Source of the DNA: Planosporangium mesophilum
Lineage (GTDB): Bacteria > Actinomycetota > Actinomycetes > Mycobacteriales > Micromonosporaceae
Assembly (NCBI RefSeq): GCF_016863255.1
Contig: NZ_BOON01000062.1
Span: forward strand, 1-43,790
Length of the DNA stretch: 43,790 nucleotides
Direction of reading: 5' to 3'
The translations under genes and the position numbers were made by a program. Below are positions 8,296 to 16,083 of this stretch, piece after piece. The number at the start of each line of letters is the position of its first letter. Within the stretch, counting starts at the first letter, position 1. Below the pieces are notes generated by a model, which had not been told where the DNA came from, searched no databases, and saw only the letters and a program-made list of their open reading frames with translations.

Positions 8296-8367
8296 GCTTT
8301 GCTCTGCTCCCGGATAGGCAACGGCAGGCGGTCCTGCCCTGTCGCCCATCCGGGAGCAGAGCAAAGC
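8296..8367. terminator. Long perfect inverted repeat between converging genes
   Basis: GCTTTGCTCTGCTCCCGGAT (8296-8315) is exactly complementary to 8348-8367. Two further pairs follow after a bulge, and an inner 6-bp hairpin GGCAGG/CCTGCC fills the loop. It lies between the plus-strand subunit-3 gene and the minus-strand kinase gene, so it is most simply a strong two-way terminator. The 20-bp perfect arms are longer than most and recall a small palindromic element. The remaining bases of 8163-8463 show no gene. Confidence 0.75.
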
Positions 8368-8463
8368 ATGCGGCGGAGTGCCCCGTGCCGCGCGGCCTTC
8401 GTCCAGCGCAGCGGGCGCTCAGGCGCCCGCGCCTACCCGGCGAGACTGCCGACGCAGACATCG

Positions 8464-9402
8464 TCAGGCCGGTTCGGCCAGGGGCCGCGCGCGGTCGATG
8501 ACGTCGTCGACGGTGACCGTGACGCCCGGGTCGGCGGCGGAGAAGAGGGTCCCCTCGTGCTGGACTGCCGCGGCTCCCCACGTCAGGGCGGTACGCAGGG
8601 CGTCGACGCCGCTTCCACCGGCCGCCAGGAAGCCGGCGAGCAGCGCGTCACCGGCACCGACCGCGCTCACCACCCGGGTCACCGGTGCGATCCCGTGGTG
8701 CACGCCGTCGTCGTCGACGAGGATCGCGCCGTCGGCGCCGAGGCTCGCCAGTACCGATCGGGCGCCGCGCTCGCGCAGGACGGTGGCCGCGTCGACGACG
8801 TCTCCGAACGTCTTCAGGGGGCGTTCGACGACCTCGGCCAGTTCGTGGGCGTTGGGCTTGACGAGGTCGGGGCCGGCCGGGAGCGCCGCGCGTAGGGCGG
8901 CGCCCGAGCTGTCGACGGCCACCTTGACGCCGCGGCGGTGGGCGTCGGCCGTCAGCTGCGCGTAGAAGTCCTCCGGCAGGCCGGCGGGCAGGCTGCCGCA
9001 CCCGGCGAGCCAGCTCGCGCCGTCGGCCTTCTCAAGGGCCGCGACGGCCAGGGCCCGGGCCTCGGCCGGGCTGAGGGCCGGCCCGGCTTCGTTGATCTTG
9101 GTGACGGTGCCGTCGGGCTCCACCAGGCTGACGTTGCTGCGGATGTCACCGTCGATGGGGACGGTGATGAGGGGGATGTCGGCGGTGTCGAGCATCGTCA
9201 TGATCTGGCTGCCCACGGCGCCACCCACCGGCAGTACCGCGACGACGTCGTGGCCGTGCGCGCGCAGGGCCAGCGCGACGTTGACCCCCTTGCCGCTGGG
9301 CTCGCTGCGGCTGCGCCGGCTGCGGATGACCGCGCCCCTGGGCAGCGCGTCGACGAAGACGGTGCGGTCGACGCTCGGGTTGGGGGTAACGGTGATGATC
9401 AC
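8464..9402 (-). CDS. PfkB-family sugar kinase (1-phosphofructokinase / tagatose-6-P kinase type)
   Basis: A 312-aa ribokinase-fold kinase. The start IITVTPNPSVDRT and SGKGVNVALAL are typical of the FruK/LacC subgroup, which phosphorylates ketohexose monophosphates to bisphosphates. The C-terminal SAVGAGDALLAGFLA is PfkB signature 2, containing the catalytic Asp. The GTG at 9402 overlaps the stop of the upstream deoR gene (GTGA), so the two are co-translated. With the FGGY kinase and class II aldolase next door it would give the middle step of ketose, ketose-P, ketose-bisphosphate, triose phosphates. Fructose 1-phosphate or tagatose 6-phosphate are the obvious candidate substrates; the sequence does not decide. 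Confidence 0.85.
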   Translation of the reverse strand: MIITVTPNPSVDRTVFVDALPRGAVIRSRRSRSEPSGKGVNVALALRAHGHDVVAVLPVGGAVGSQIMTMLDTADIPLITVPIDGDIRSNVSLVEPDGTVTKINEAGPALSPAEARALAVAALEKADGASWLAGCGSLPAGLPEDFYAQLTADAHRRGVKVAVDSSGAALRAALPAGPDLVKPNAHELAEVVERPLKTFGDVVDAATVLRERGARSVLASLGADGAILVDDDGVHHGIAPVTRVVSAVGAGDALLAGFLAAGGSGVDALRTALTWGAAAVQHEGTLFSAADPGVTVTVDDVIDRARPLAEPA

Positions 9403-10178
9403 GTCTGCTCCACTTCGAGGCCGGTGGCCTGCAGGGTTTTCAGGTCGGCGGCGGACAGGCCGGTGTCGGTGATGAGCAGGTCGATGTCGGACAGCTCTCC
9501 GTGCTTGCACAGGCTGACGGCGCCGACCTTGCTGTGATCGGCGAGGAGGATCCGCCGCCGGGCGCTCGCGAGCATGAGGCGCTTGATCGCGGCCTCCGCG
9601 GGGTCGGGCGTGGTCAGGCCGCGCTCCACGGAGATCGCGTTCGTGCCGAGGAACGCGACGTCGACGTTGATCTCGCTCAGGGCGCGCGCGGCCCAGTCGT
9701 CGACTCCGGCGAGCGTCAGTGGACGGACCCGGCCGCCGAGCGTGATGACCGTGAGCCGGGCACGGGTGGCGAGCGTGAGCGCGATCGACAGGGTGTTGGT
9801 GTAGACGGTCAGTTCCCGGTCGGCCGGGAACAGCTCCGCGAGGCGGGCGTTGGTCGACCCGGCGTCGATGAGGACGGACCCACGGGTGGGCAGATGGGCG
9901 AGCGCCGCCCGCGCGATCCGGGTCTTCTCCTCGGAGTAGTACGTGCGGGTCGACACCGCCGGCTCGAAGGAGAGCTGTTCCACGGGCACGGCGCCGCCGT
10001 GCACCCGGCGTAGCAGGCCCTGCTGTTCGAGTCCGATGAGGTCCTTGCGTACCGTCTCCTGGGTGACGCCGAGCTGGGCCGCGATGTCGGCGGCGTCGAT
10101 CCGCCCGGTGGCGCGGAGCTCCGTGATGATGGCCTGCTTGCGTTGCGCGGCATAGGGGACCCGCTCGGGCGTGCTCAC
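9399..10178 (-). CDS. DeoR-family sugar-catabolism regulator
   Basis: A 259-aa transcription factor with an N-terminal DeoR helix-turn-helix (RKQAIITELRATGRIDAADIAAQLG, split as RKQAIITELRATGR / IDAADIAAQLG, then VTQETVRKDLIGLEQQGLLRRVHGG) and a DeoR C-terminal sugar-phosphate sensor domain (SVLIDAGSTNARLAELF, TNTLSIALTL, FLGTNAISVERGLTTPD, LLADHSKVG). The GTG at 10178 gives the usual DeoR length; GGGGGCGCG lies upstream. It is between the two kinase genes in one minus-strand operon. Family members are normally repressors released by a phosphorylated sugar intermediate, which the flanking kinases could make. A possible binding site is the direct repeat at 11665-11680. Confidence 0.9.
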   Translation of the reverse strand: MSTPERVPYAAQRKQAIITELRATGRIDAADIAAQLGVTQETVRKDLIGLEQQGLLRRVHGGAVPVEQLSFEPAVSTRTYYSEEKTRIARAALAHLPTRGSVLIDAGSTNARLAELFPADRELTVYTNTLSIALTLATRARLTVITLGGRVRPLTLAGVDDWAARALSEINVDVAFLGTNAISVERGLTTPDPAEAAIKRLMLASARRRILLADHSKVGAVSLCKHGELSDIDLLITDTGLSAADLKTLQATGLEVEQT

Positions 10179-10275
10179 GCCGCGCCCCCGGCCCGGTGGG
10201 CGAGAGCGTGCCGCGTCGCGCCGCCGCTGGTCGTACGCGTGCTCATGCCAGCTGCTCCTTCGTTTGACGACCTGC

Positions 10276-11613
10276 TCAGTCAAGGGGCGGGAACTGCTCC
10301 CGTCCGGCGTAGACGCCCGCGGCCTGACCGGCCAGCAGCGCGGCGCCACGGGCGCCGGCCTCGGCCACATCGGGGTTCCGCAGGGGACCCAGGACCCTGC
10401 GCTTCACCTCGAGCAAAGCCCTGCTGCGCGACCACCCGCCGGTGACCACGAGCGCCTGGTGACCGCCGACGACCGCGGACATCGCGGAGTGGATCTGGTC
10501 GGCTTCCGCGGTGACGGCCTCCAGTGCGGCGCGCCACAGGTCTGCCGGGCCGACGCCGTTGGTCATACCGGAGATGCGCAGCTCGTCGGTATCGGCGCCG
10601 CTGACGGTCACGGTGGGAGTGTGGCGGGTCAGCGCCTCGCGGTCGAGTTCGCTGACATCGGCGGACGTACGGCCGAGCAGGCGCAGAACCCGTTGCAGGG
10701 CAAGCCCGCCCTGCGTACCGCCGAGCAGGCACCACCGGTCGGCCAGTACGTGCCAGCCGGTCGTGATCCCGCCCTTGGCGAGGGACGCGACGGCTGCCGT
10801 GTCGACGAGGCCGGCCGGTACCGTACGGACCAGCGCCTCGGCGGTGCCGCACGAGTCCAGCTCGTCGCCGGGTCCGGCGGCGTCCGCGCCGACGGTCGCG
10901 GCCTGGTGGTCGTGGCCGGCGACGGTCAGGACCGCGCCGGTCAGGCGGGGGATGCCCACCTCGTCACTGACCCGGCCCAGGGGGGTGCCCGCCGTGACGA
11001 CGTCGGGCATCAGCGAGCGGGCGGCGCCCGACCATTCCAGGGCCTCGGACCACCAGTCCCGGGTGGACAGCTCGAACCATCCGGTACGTGAGGCCAGTGA
11101 CTGCTCGGCCGACTCCTCGCCGCCGAGCCCCCGCACCACCCACTCGGCGATGTTCAGCCGGCGCACCGCACCCCTGGTCTGTGGATGGTGTGCCAGCAGC
11201 CAGCGGTGCTTGGTCAGCGACCACTGACCCCGAAGCGGCAGTCCGGTGTGGCCGGCGAAGCGGTCCTCGCCGAGCGCCGCCGTCAGGTCGCGGACCTCGG
11301 CACCGTCGCGGGTGTCGTGCCAGGCGATGACGGGCGCCAGCGGTACGCCGTGGGCGTCCAGGAGTACGCCCGACTCGCCCATGCTGGTCACGCCGACGCC
11401 GAGCACGGGGCCGTCCGGGGCCTGTGCCAGGGCCAGCCGCAACGCTTCCCGGGCCGAGGCGAGCAGTTCGACGGCGTCGAGCTCCGCCCCGTGTGCGGTC
11501 AGGGCCCACGGGGTGACCGCCTTGCCCTCGCTGACGGGTCGGCCGCTCGTGGTGAACACGACGGCCTTGCTCGTGGTCGTGCCCACGTCCAGGCCGACGA
11601 TCAGTGGATCCAT
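10276..11613 (-). CDS. FGGY-family carbohydrate kinase (xylulokinase-like)
   Basis: A 445-aa kinase, slightly shorter than classical XylB (~480 aa). N-terminal phosphate-binding loop GLDVGTTTSKAVVF, substrate-side GVTSMGESGVLLD and AWHDTRD, the second-domain GHDHQAATVGA, DSCGTAEAL, and the C-terminal adenosine motif VVTGGWSRS. Family members use ATP to phosphorylate ketoses, polyols or related sugars at O1 or O5/O6. It starts at the ATG at 11613 with a weak ribosome-binding site and is divergent from the aldolase. About 97 bp separate it from deoR, so one transcript is likely. Substrate unknown; a ketose feeding the PfkB kinase and aldolase is the natural guess. Confidence 0.88.
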   Translation of the reverse strand: MDPLIVGLDVGTTTSKAVVFTTSGRPVSEGKAVTPWALTAHGAELDAVELLASAREALRLALAQAPDGPVLGVGVTSMGESGVLLDAHGVPLAPVIAWHDTRDGAEVRDLTAALGEDRFAGHTGLPLRGQWSLTKHRWLLAHHPQTRGAVRRLNIAEWVVRGLGGEESAEQSLASRTGWFELSTRDWWSEALEWSGAARSLMPDVVTAGTPLGRVSDEVGIPRLTGAVLTVAGHDHQAATVGADAAGPGDELDSCGTAEALVRTVPAGLVDTAAVASLAKGGITTGWHVLADRWCLLGGTQGGLALQRVLRLLGRTSADVSELDREALTRHTPTVTVSGADTDELRISGMTNGVGPADLWRAALEAVTAEADQIHSAMSAVVGGHQALVVTGGWSRSRALLEVKRRVLGPLRNPDVAEAGARGAALLAGQAAGVYAGREQFPPLD

Positions 11614-11664
11614 GCACTCAGCCTTACTGTCCCGACCCGTTGCTTAGTTGTGAGTCGGTGGATA

Positions 11665-11680
11665 TCGTTGCGTTTCGTTG
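11665..11680. promoter_or_regulatory. Direct repeat TCGTTG in the divergent kinase/aldolase promoter region
   Basis: TCGTTG at 11665-11670 and 11675-11680, exactly one helical turn apart, within the 154-bp space between the divergent FGGY kinase and aldolase genes. DeoR/GlpR-type regulators often bind short TTTCG-like direct repeats, and a DeoR gene is in the same operon. Assignment by position only. Confidence 0.4.
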
Positions 11681-11767
11681 GTGGGGTGTCAAGAGAACTG
11701 ATGTTCCTAAAAGGCACACCCGATTCGCCCGCGAGACGTCTCGCGCCCGTCACCTCGGAGGCAGTGG

Positions 11768-12628
11768 ATGCCGCTCGTCAGTACCCAGCAGATCGTGGAC
11801 TCCGCCCGTGCCCGGGGCGTCGGCGCCGGGGCGTTCAACGTCATCACCCTTGAGCACGCGGAGGCCATCGTGACCGGGGCGGAGCAGGCGGGTGCGCCGG
11901 TGATCCTGCAGATCAGCGAGAACGCGGTCAAGTTCCACGGTGGCCGGCTGACGCCCATCGCGGCCGCCGCGGCGGCGGTCGCCCGGTCCGCGGCCGTACC
12001 GGTCTCGCTGCACCTCGACCACGTCGAGGACACCGCACTGCTGCACCAGGCCGCCGACGCCGGGATGAGCTCGGTCATGTTCGACGCCTCCAAGCTGGAC
12101 TACGACGCCAACGTCGCCGCCACCCGCGCCGCCGCCGAGTGGGCCCACGAGCGCGGCCTGCACCTGGAGGCGGAGCTGGGCGAGGTCGGCGGCAAGGACG
12201 GCGCGCACGCTCCAGGCGTCCGCACCGATCCGGCGGAGGCCGCCGCCTACGTCGCCGCCACCGGCGTCGACGCGCTCGCCGTCGCGGTCGGCAGCTCCCA
12301 TGCCATGACGACCCGTACCGCCAAGCTCGACCACGGCCTGATCGGCAAGCTGCGCGAGGCCGTACCGGTGCCGCTGGTGCTGCACGGCTCGTCCGGCGTC
12401 GCCGACGACGAGCTGCGCGAGGCCGTCGCCGCCGGCATCGTCAAGGTCAACATCGGCACGATCCTGAACGTCGCCTTCACCGGCGCGGTCCGGGACACCC
12501 TGCGCGATCCGTCGCTGGTCGACCCGCGCAAGTACCTCGCCCCCGCGCGGGTGGAGATGACGGCCGTCGTGCGGCGTCTGCTGACGGTCCTCACCGGCGC
12601 CGGGGACGCCGGCGCGAGCGCGTCCTGA
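11768..12628 (+). CDS. Class II ketose-bisphosphate aldolase (GatY/KbaY/Fba type)
   Basis: A 286-aa zinc aldolase that splits a ketose 1,6-bisphosphate (fructose or tagatose type) into dihydroxyacetone phosphate and glyceraldehyde 3-phosphate. Seen: GAFNVITLEHAEAIV, the zinc/catalytic HLDH (82-85), EAELGEVGGKDG, the zinc-ligand region VAVGSSHAM, VLHGSSGV with a zinc His, and the phosphate/K+ site VKVNIGT. Start ATG at 11768 preceded by GGAGG (11757-11761). It diverges from the FGGY-kinase/deoR/pfkB operon and precedes a long regulatory region. Tagatose versus fructose specificity cannot be judged. Confidence 0.9.
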   Translation: MPLVSTQQIVDSARARGVGAGAFNVITLEHAEAIVTGAEQAGAPVILQISENAVKFHGGRLTPIAAAAAAVARSAAVPVSLHLDHVEDTALLHQAADAGMSSVMFDASKLDYDANVAATRAAAEWAHERGLHLEAELGEVGGKDGAHAPGVRTDPAEAAAYVAATGVDALAVAVGSSHAMTTRTAKLDHGLIGKLREAVPVPLVLHGSSGVADDELREAVAAGIVKVNIGTILNVAFTGAVRDTLRDPSLVDPRKYLAPARVEMTAVVRRLLTVLTGAGDAGASAS

Positions 12629-12680
12629 GCGCAGGGTCGGCGTCGCTCGGGATAACAAGAACACGGTGTGGCGACAACCC

Positions 12681-12739
12681 TTGACATGTTAAATCCGCGT
12701 GTCTAAGTTCTAACCACCCTGATGTGACATCGATTACCT
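12681..12739 (+). promoter_or_regulatory. Promoter-operator module 1 (TTGACA-N17-TAAGTT plus LacI-type box)
   Basis: -35 TTGACA at 12681-12686, 17-nt spacer, -10 TAAGTT at 12704-12709, then after 15 nt the operator TGACATCGATTACCT at 12725-12739. The operator is an imperfect palindrome around the central CG, as expected for LacI-family sites. It would block a promoter with +1 near 12716. Modules with the same layout occur at 13088 and 22057. Confidence 0.8.
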
Positions 12740-13087
12740 CATCTCGAATGGTGACCTCCGAGGGGGTGAGTCGTGCGGACAGTGGTGGCCCGACCAGGGC
12801 GACCGTCCTGTTCCACGGTGATCGGTCCGACGGGAGCGACTGGCGCGTGCGCCGGTGTCGCGGTGCGCGCGTCGTGCCCACATACGACGCGTCGTTCCGC
12901 GGGCCGTCGCCGAGCCGGTCGGTCGGCTTGCTCGACCCGGTGGTCGGGTAGGTGGGCCGATGCGTCACGCCTGCCGCGAAAGCCCTGAAACGCCTGTGGC
13001 ACAAGGGAAATCGTGGAGCGACGGGACGGATGAGGCCGGTTGAGAACGACCTGGTGGCGCACCCGGAGGATCACGGTCTGCAGAGGC
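12740..13087. other. Leader region between the tandem promoters
   Basis: About 350 bp between the two promoter-operator modules upstream of the binding-protein gene. A 67-codon frame from ATG 12749 to TAG 12951 has high G/C at third positions but no recognisable domain and no good ribosome-binding site. A non-coding leader is the safer reading. Confidence 0.4.
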
Positions 13088-13146
13088 TTGACATCCCCGG
13101 TCGCGATACCTAGCTTGGGTGCACTTGCCGGTGACATCGATTACCT
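13088..13146 (+). promoter_or_regulatory. Promoter-operator module 2 upstream of the ABC importer
   Basis: -35 TTGACA at 13088-13093, 17-nt spacer, -10 TAGCTT at 13111-13116, 15 nt, then the exact operator TGACATCGATTACCT at 13132-13146. It lies 407 bp downstream of module 1 and about 200 bp before the binding-protein ATG. It is the likely main promoter of the operon. Confidence 0.82.
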
Positions 13147-13342
13147 TTCCGTGACCGTAACGGCCATGGACGACCGGAACAGTGCGGCGTCGAACGTCGC
13201 TGATTGGACCCGCGCTCCCATGTGAACCAACGGCGTGACACCAGAACCCGGGTCGCGGACGAAGGCAGCCGGGGCAGCGGTGAATCAGCGGGTTAAGAGG
13301 CACATCCCCCACAACGACACATTCCTCGGAAGGATCCACCGC

Positions 13343-14386
13343 ATGTCAATCTTCGACGCAAGGATGACGCGACGCGTCTCCTTGGCCGCCGCGGCGGCCG
13401 CCGTCCTCGCCACGGCGACGGCGTGTGGCACGTCGTCGGGCTCGAAGTCCGGCAACAAGGAGATCACGATCGGCTGGTCGGTCGCCTACTTCGACCACCC
13501 CGTCTACCAGCTCATGATGGAGGGGATCAAGGAGGAGGCCGCCAAGCAGGGCGTGAAGGTCATCCTCGCGGACGGCAAGAACGACCCCGCCGTCCAGACC
13601 CAGCAGATCAACAACTTCCTGGCGCAGAAGGTCGACGGGATCATCCTGACCCCGGCAGTCTCCGACCCGATGATCCCGGCGGTCAAGAAGGTCAACGCGG
13701 CGAAGGTACCGTTCGCGATTGTCGACCGGCGGATGGAGACCAAGGGTTCGGGCATCAAGTGGGACTTCCTGGTCAGCTGGGACATGGTCAAGTCCGGCAC
13801 GGTCGGCGGTGAGCAGGTCGTCAAGGCGCTGAACGGCAAGGGCAAGATCGCCGTCGTCGAGGGCACCGCCGGCGCCGGCTCGACGGTCGACCGAGGCGGG
13901 GCGTTCTACAAGGTCATCGCCCAGAACCCGGGCATCCAGGTGGTCTACAAGGCGGACGGCGACTTCAAGCGCAGCGGTGGACAGCAGGTGACCGAGGCCA
14001 TCCTCCAGCGCTTCCCCAAGGGTGAGCTCGACGCCATCTACTACATGGCCGACGAGATGCTGTTCGGTGGCATCCAGGCGATCAACAACTCCGGTCGCCG
14101 CGAGGGCTTGAAGATCATCAGCTGTGACGGTGACAAGAACGCCCTGGACATTCTGCGCAAGGGCCAGATCGACTACGACGGCATCTTCTTCCCCAAGGAC
14201 GAGGGCGTCATCGGCACCCGGCTGATGGCTCAGAAGCTCAAGGGCCAGAAGCCGGAATTCGGCAACCAGGAGTACGAGGGCCGCAAGGCCGCTCTCGTCG
14301 AGTACGAGGGCATGCCCTGGGTGAAGCCGGACTTCTTCGGTGTCGATTCCAGCAACATGAACGACCCGATGTTCGTCGGCTGGTAA
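13343..14386 (+). CDS. Sugar ABC transporter substrate-binding lipoprotein
   Basis: A 347-aa periplasmic-binding-protein of the ribose/pentose class (Peripla_BP_4 type), anchored outside the membrane as a lipoprotein: basic start MSIFDARMTRR, hydrophobic Ala-rich stretch, lipobox ATAC. Mature segments include ITIGWSVAYFDHPVYQLM, QTQQINNFLAQKVDGIIL and PFAIVDRR. The ATG at 13343 is chosen for the GGAAGG upstream and the proper signal peptide; an earlier in-frame GTG would bury it. It is the first gene of the importer operon behind two promoter-operator modules, and a hairpin separates it from the ATPase gene. The ligand is unknown; family members bind aldoses, polyols or cyclitols. Confidence 0.92.
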   Translation: MSIFDARMTRRVSLAAAAAAVLATATACGTSSGSKSGNKEITIGWSVAYFDHPVYQLMMEGIKEEAAKQGVKVILADGKNDPAVQTQQINNFLAQKVDGIILTPAVSDPMIPAVKKVNAAKVPFAIVDRRMETKGSGIKWDFLVSWDMVKSGTVGGEQVVKALNGKGKIAVVEGTAGAGSTVDRGGAFYKVIAQNPGIQVVYKADGDFKRSGGQQVTEAILQRFPKGELDAIYYMADEMLFGGIQAINNSGRREGLKIISCDGDKNALDILRKGQIDYDGIFFPKDEGVIGTRLMAQKLKGQKPEFGNQEYEGRKAALVEYEGMPWVKPDFFGVDSSNMNDPMFVGW

Positions 14387-14425
14387 CAGCCCCGGCTCTG
14401 CATCGCGGACAGCAATCCGCACCGC

Positions 14426-14465
14426 CCCTTCCCGCTCGCCGACGGCCGGTGGTGAGCGGGAAGGG
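14426..14465 (+). terminator. Intra-operon hairpin after the binding-protein gene
   Basis: CCCTTCCCGCTC (14426-14437) pairs with GAGCGGGAAGGG (14454-14465), a 12-bp perfect stem with a 16-nt loop and no U-tract. At this place such hairpins commonly attenuate read-through or protect the upstream mRNA, giving more binding protein than ATPase. Confidence 0.65.
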
Positions 14466-14514
14466 CACCTTGTCGACCGACCGCCAACGGGGAGTACGAG
14501 AAAGGGGGCGTGCC

Positions 14515-16083
14515 ATGGTCGCTTCATCGGTTCCACAGCCCCTCCTGCGCATGGAGGGCATAACCAAGTCGTACGGCAACGTCCAGGTACTCCACGGCGT
14601 CGATCTCGAGGTCGGGCGCGGCGAGGTCCTGGGGCTGCTGGGCGAGAACGGTGCCGGCAAGTCGACGCTGCTGAACATCCTCAACGGGGTGCTCCAGCGC
14701 GACACCGGCTCCATCCACATCGACGGCGGGCCGGTCGAGTTCGCCGGGCCGAAGCAGGCGCAGGACGCCGGTCTGGCCTTCATCCACCAGGAACTGAGCG
14801 TCCTGCCGTACCTCACCGTCGCGGAGAACGTCTTCCTCGGCCGCCTGCCCCGCCGCAAGGGCCTACCCTGGCTGGTCGACTGGGCCGCCTGCTACCGGCA
14901 GGCCGGTGAGATCCTCGAACGCCTCGCGGTGAAGATCGACCCGCGTACGATCGTCGGCCGCCTGGGCACCGCCGAGCAGGAGCTCGTCGAGATCGCCAAG
15001 GCGCTGTCGATGAACGCCCGGATCATCACGATGGACGAGCCGACGGCGTCGCTGACCGAATCGGAGATCGAGCGGCTCTTCACCCTGATGCGGGCGTTGA
15101 AGGCCGACGGCGTCTCCGTCCTCTACGTCTCGCACCGCCTGCACGAGGTCGCCGAGATCTGCGACCGGGCCACCATCCTGCGCGACGGGAAGATCGTGAA
15201 CACCGTCGACGCCAGGACGACCAGCTCGCACACGCTGGCCACGATGATGGTGGGGCGCGAGCTGTCGGAGCTCTTCCCGAAGACCGAGCACGAGCGGGGC
15301 CGCGAGACCCTGCGGGTGTCCAACCTGTCGACCCCGAAGCTCAAGGACGTCAGCCTGACCGCGCACCGGGGCGAGATCCTGGGCATCGCCGGGCTCGTCG
15401 GCTCCGGCCGTACCGAGCTGGCCCGGGCCGTCTTCGGCGCCGATCCGATCACCGCCGGCGAGATCTTCGTCGAGGGCGAGAAGGTCAGGGTGGACTCGCC
15501 GGGCGCCGCCATCCGGAACGGCATCGGCCTGGTACCCGAGGACCGCAAGCACCAGGGCGCGGTCCTGTCGATGAGCAACGCGCACAACATCAGCCTCGCC
15601 AGCCTGTCGAAGGTGAGCCGGTTCGGTCAGCTCGACCGGGGCGGCGAGAAGCAGGCGGCCCGCAAACTCGTCCAGGACCTGCAGGTCTACCCGCCGCGCG
15701 CCGAGCAGGAGACCGGCCGGCTGAGCGGCGGCAACCAGCAGAAGGTGGTGCTGGCGAAGTGGCTGTTCGCCGGCTCGAAGATCCTCATCGTGGACGAGCC
15801 CACCCGCGGCGTCGACGTCGGCGCCCGGGCCGCCATCCACGGACTGCTCAACGACCTGGCCGGCGAGGGCGCGACGATCATCATGATCTCCTCGGACCTG
15901 CCCGAGGTCATGGGCATGAGCGACCGCATCCTCGTCATGCACGAAGGACGGATCGCCGGTGAGCTCGCCCGGGAGGACTTCAGCGAAGAGGCGATCGTCA
16001 TGTACGCCTCGGGCCTTGAGCCGACGAGAGACCTCGAGCCGGCGAGAGACCTCGAGCCAACGATAGAAGGGTCGAACGCGTGA
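14515..16083 (+). CDS. Sugar ABC transporter ATPase (tandem RbsA/MglA type)
   Basis: A 522-aa protein with two ATP-binding cassettes. First half: Walker A GENGAGKST, Q-loop IHQELSVLP, signature-like LGTAEQELVEIAKAL, Walker B IITMDEPTAS, SHR switch. Second half: degenerate Walker A GLVGSGRTE, signature LSGGNQQKVVLAKW, Walker B ILIVDEPTRGVDVGA. This is the standard arrangement of the ribose/galactose importer class. The ATG at 14515 has AAAGGGGG upstream; an earlier start adds an unconserved leader. The C terminus ends in a threefold EPTRDL/EPARDL/EPT repeat. The stop overlaps the permease GTG by 4 nt. Confidence 0.93.
   Translation: MVASSVPQPLLRMEGITKSYGNVQVLHGVDLEVGRGEVLGLLGENGAGKSTLLNILNGVLQRDTGSIHIDGGPVEFAGPKQAQDAGLAFIHQELSVLPYLTVAENVFLGRLPRRKGLPWLVDWAACYRQAGEILERLAVKIDPRTIVGRLGTAEQELVEIAKALSMNARIITMDEPTASLTESEIERLFTLMRALKADGVSVLYVSHRLHEVAEICDRATILRDGKIVNTVDARTTSSHTLATMMVGRELSELFPKTEHERGRETLRVSNLSTPKLKDVSLTAHRGEILGIAGLVGSGRTELARAVFGADPITAGEIFVEGEKVRVDSPGAAIRNGIGLVPEDRKHQGAVLSMSNAHNISLASLSKVSRFGQLDRGGEKQAARKLVQDLQVYPPRAEQETGRLSGGNQQKVVLAKWLFAGSKILIVDEPTRGVDVGARAAIHGLLNDLAGEGATIIMISSDLPEVMGMSDRILVMHEGRIAGELAREDFSEEAIVMYASGLEPTRDLEPARDLEPTIEGSNA
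16016..16068 (+). repeat. Three 18-bp tandem units at the 3' end of the ATPase gene
   Basis: Units of the form GAGCCGACGAGAGACCTC occur three times in a row with few changes, the last incomplete. They encode a charged EPTRDL-like tail. Family members usually lack such a tail. Probably recent slippage. Confidence 0.7.

Noticed and set aside
12749-12951. 67-codon frame between the tandem promoters
   Set aside because: High G/C third positions are expected from base composition here; no domain and no ribosome-binding site. Kept only as leader sequence.
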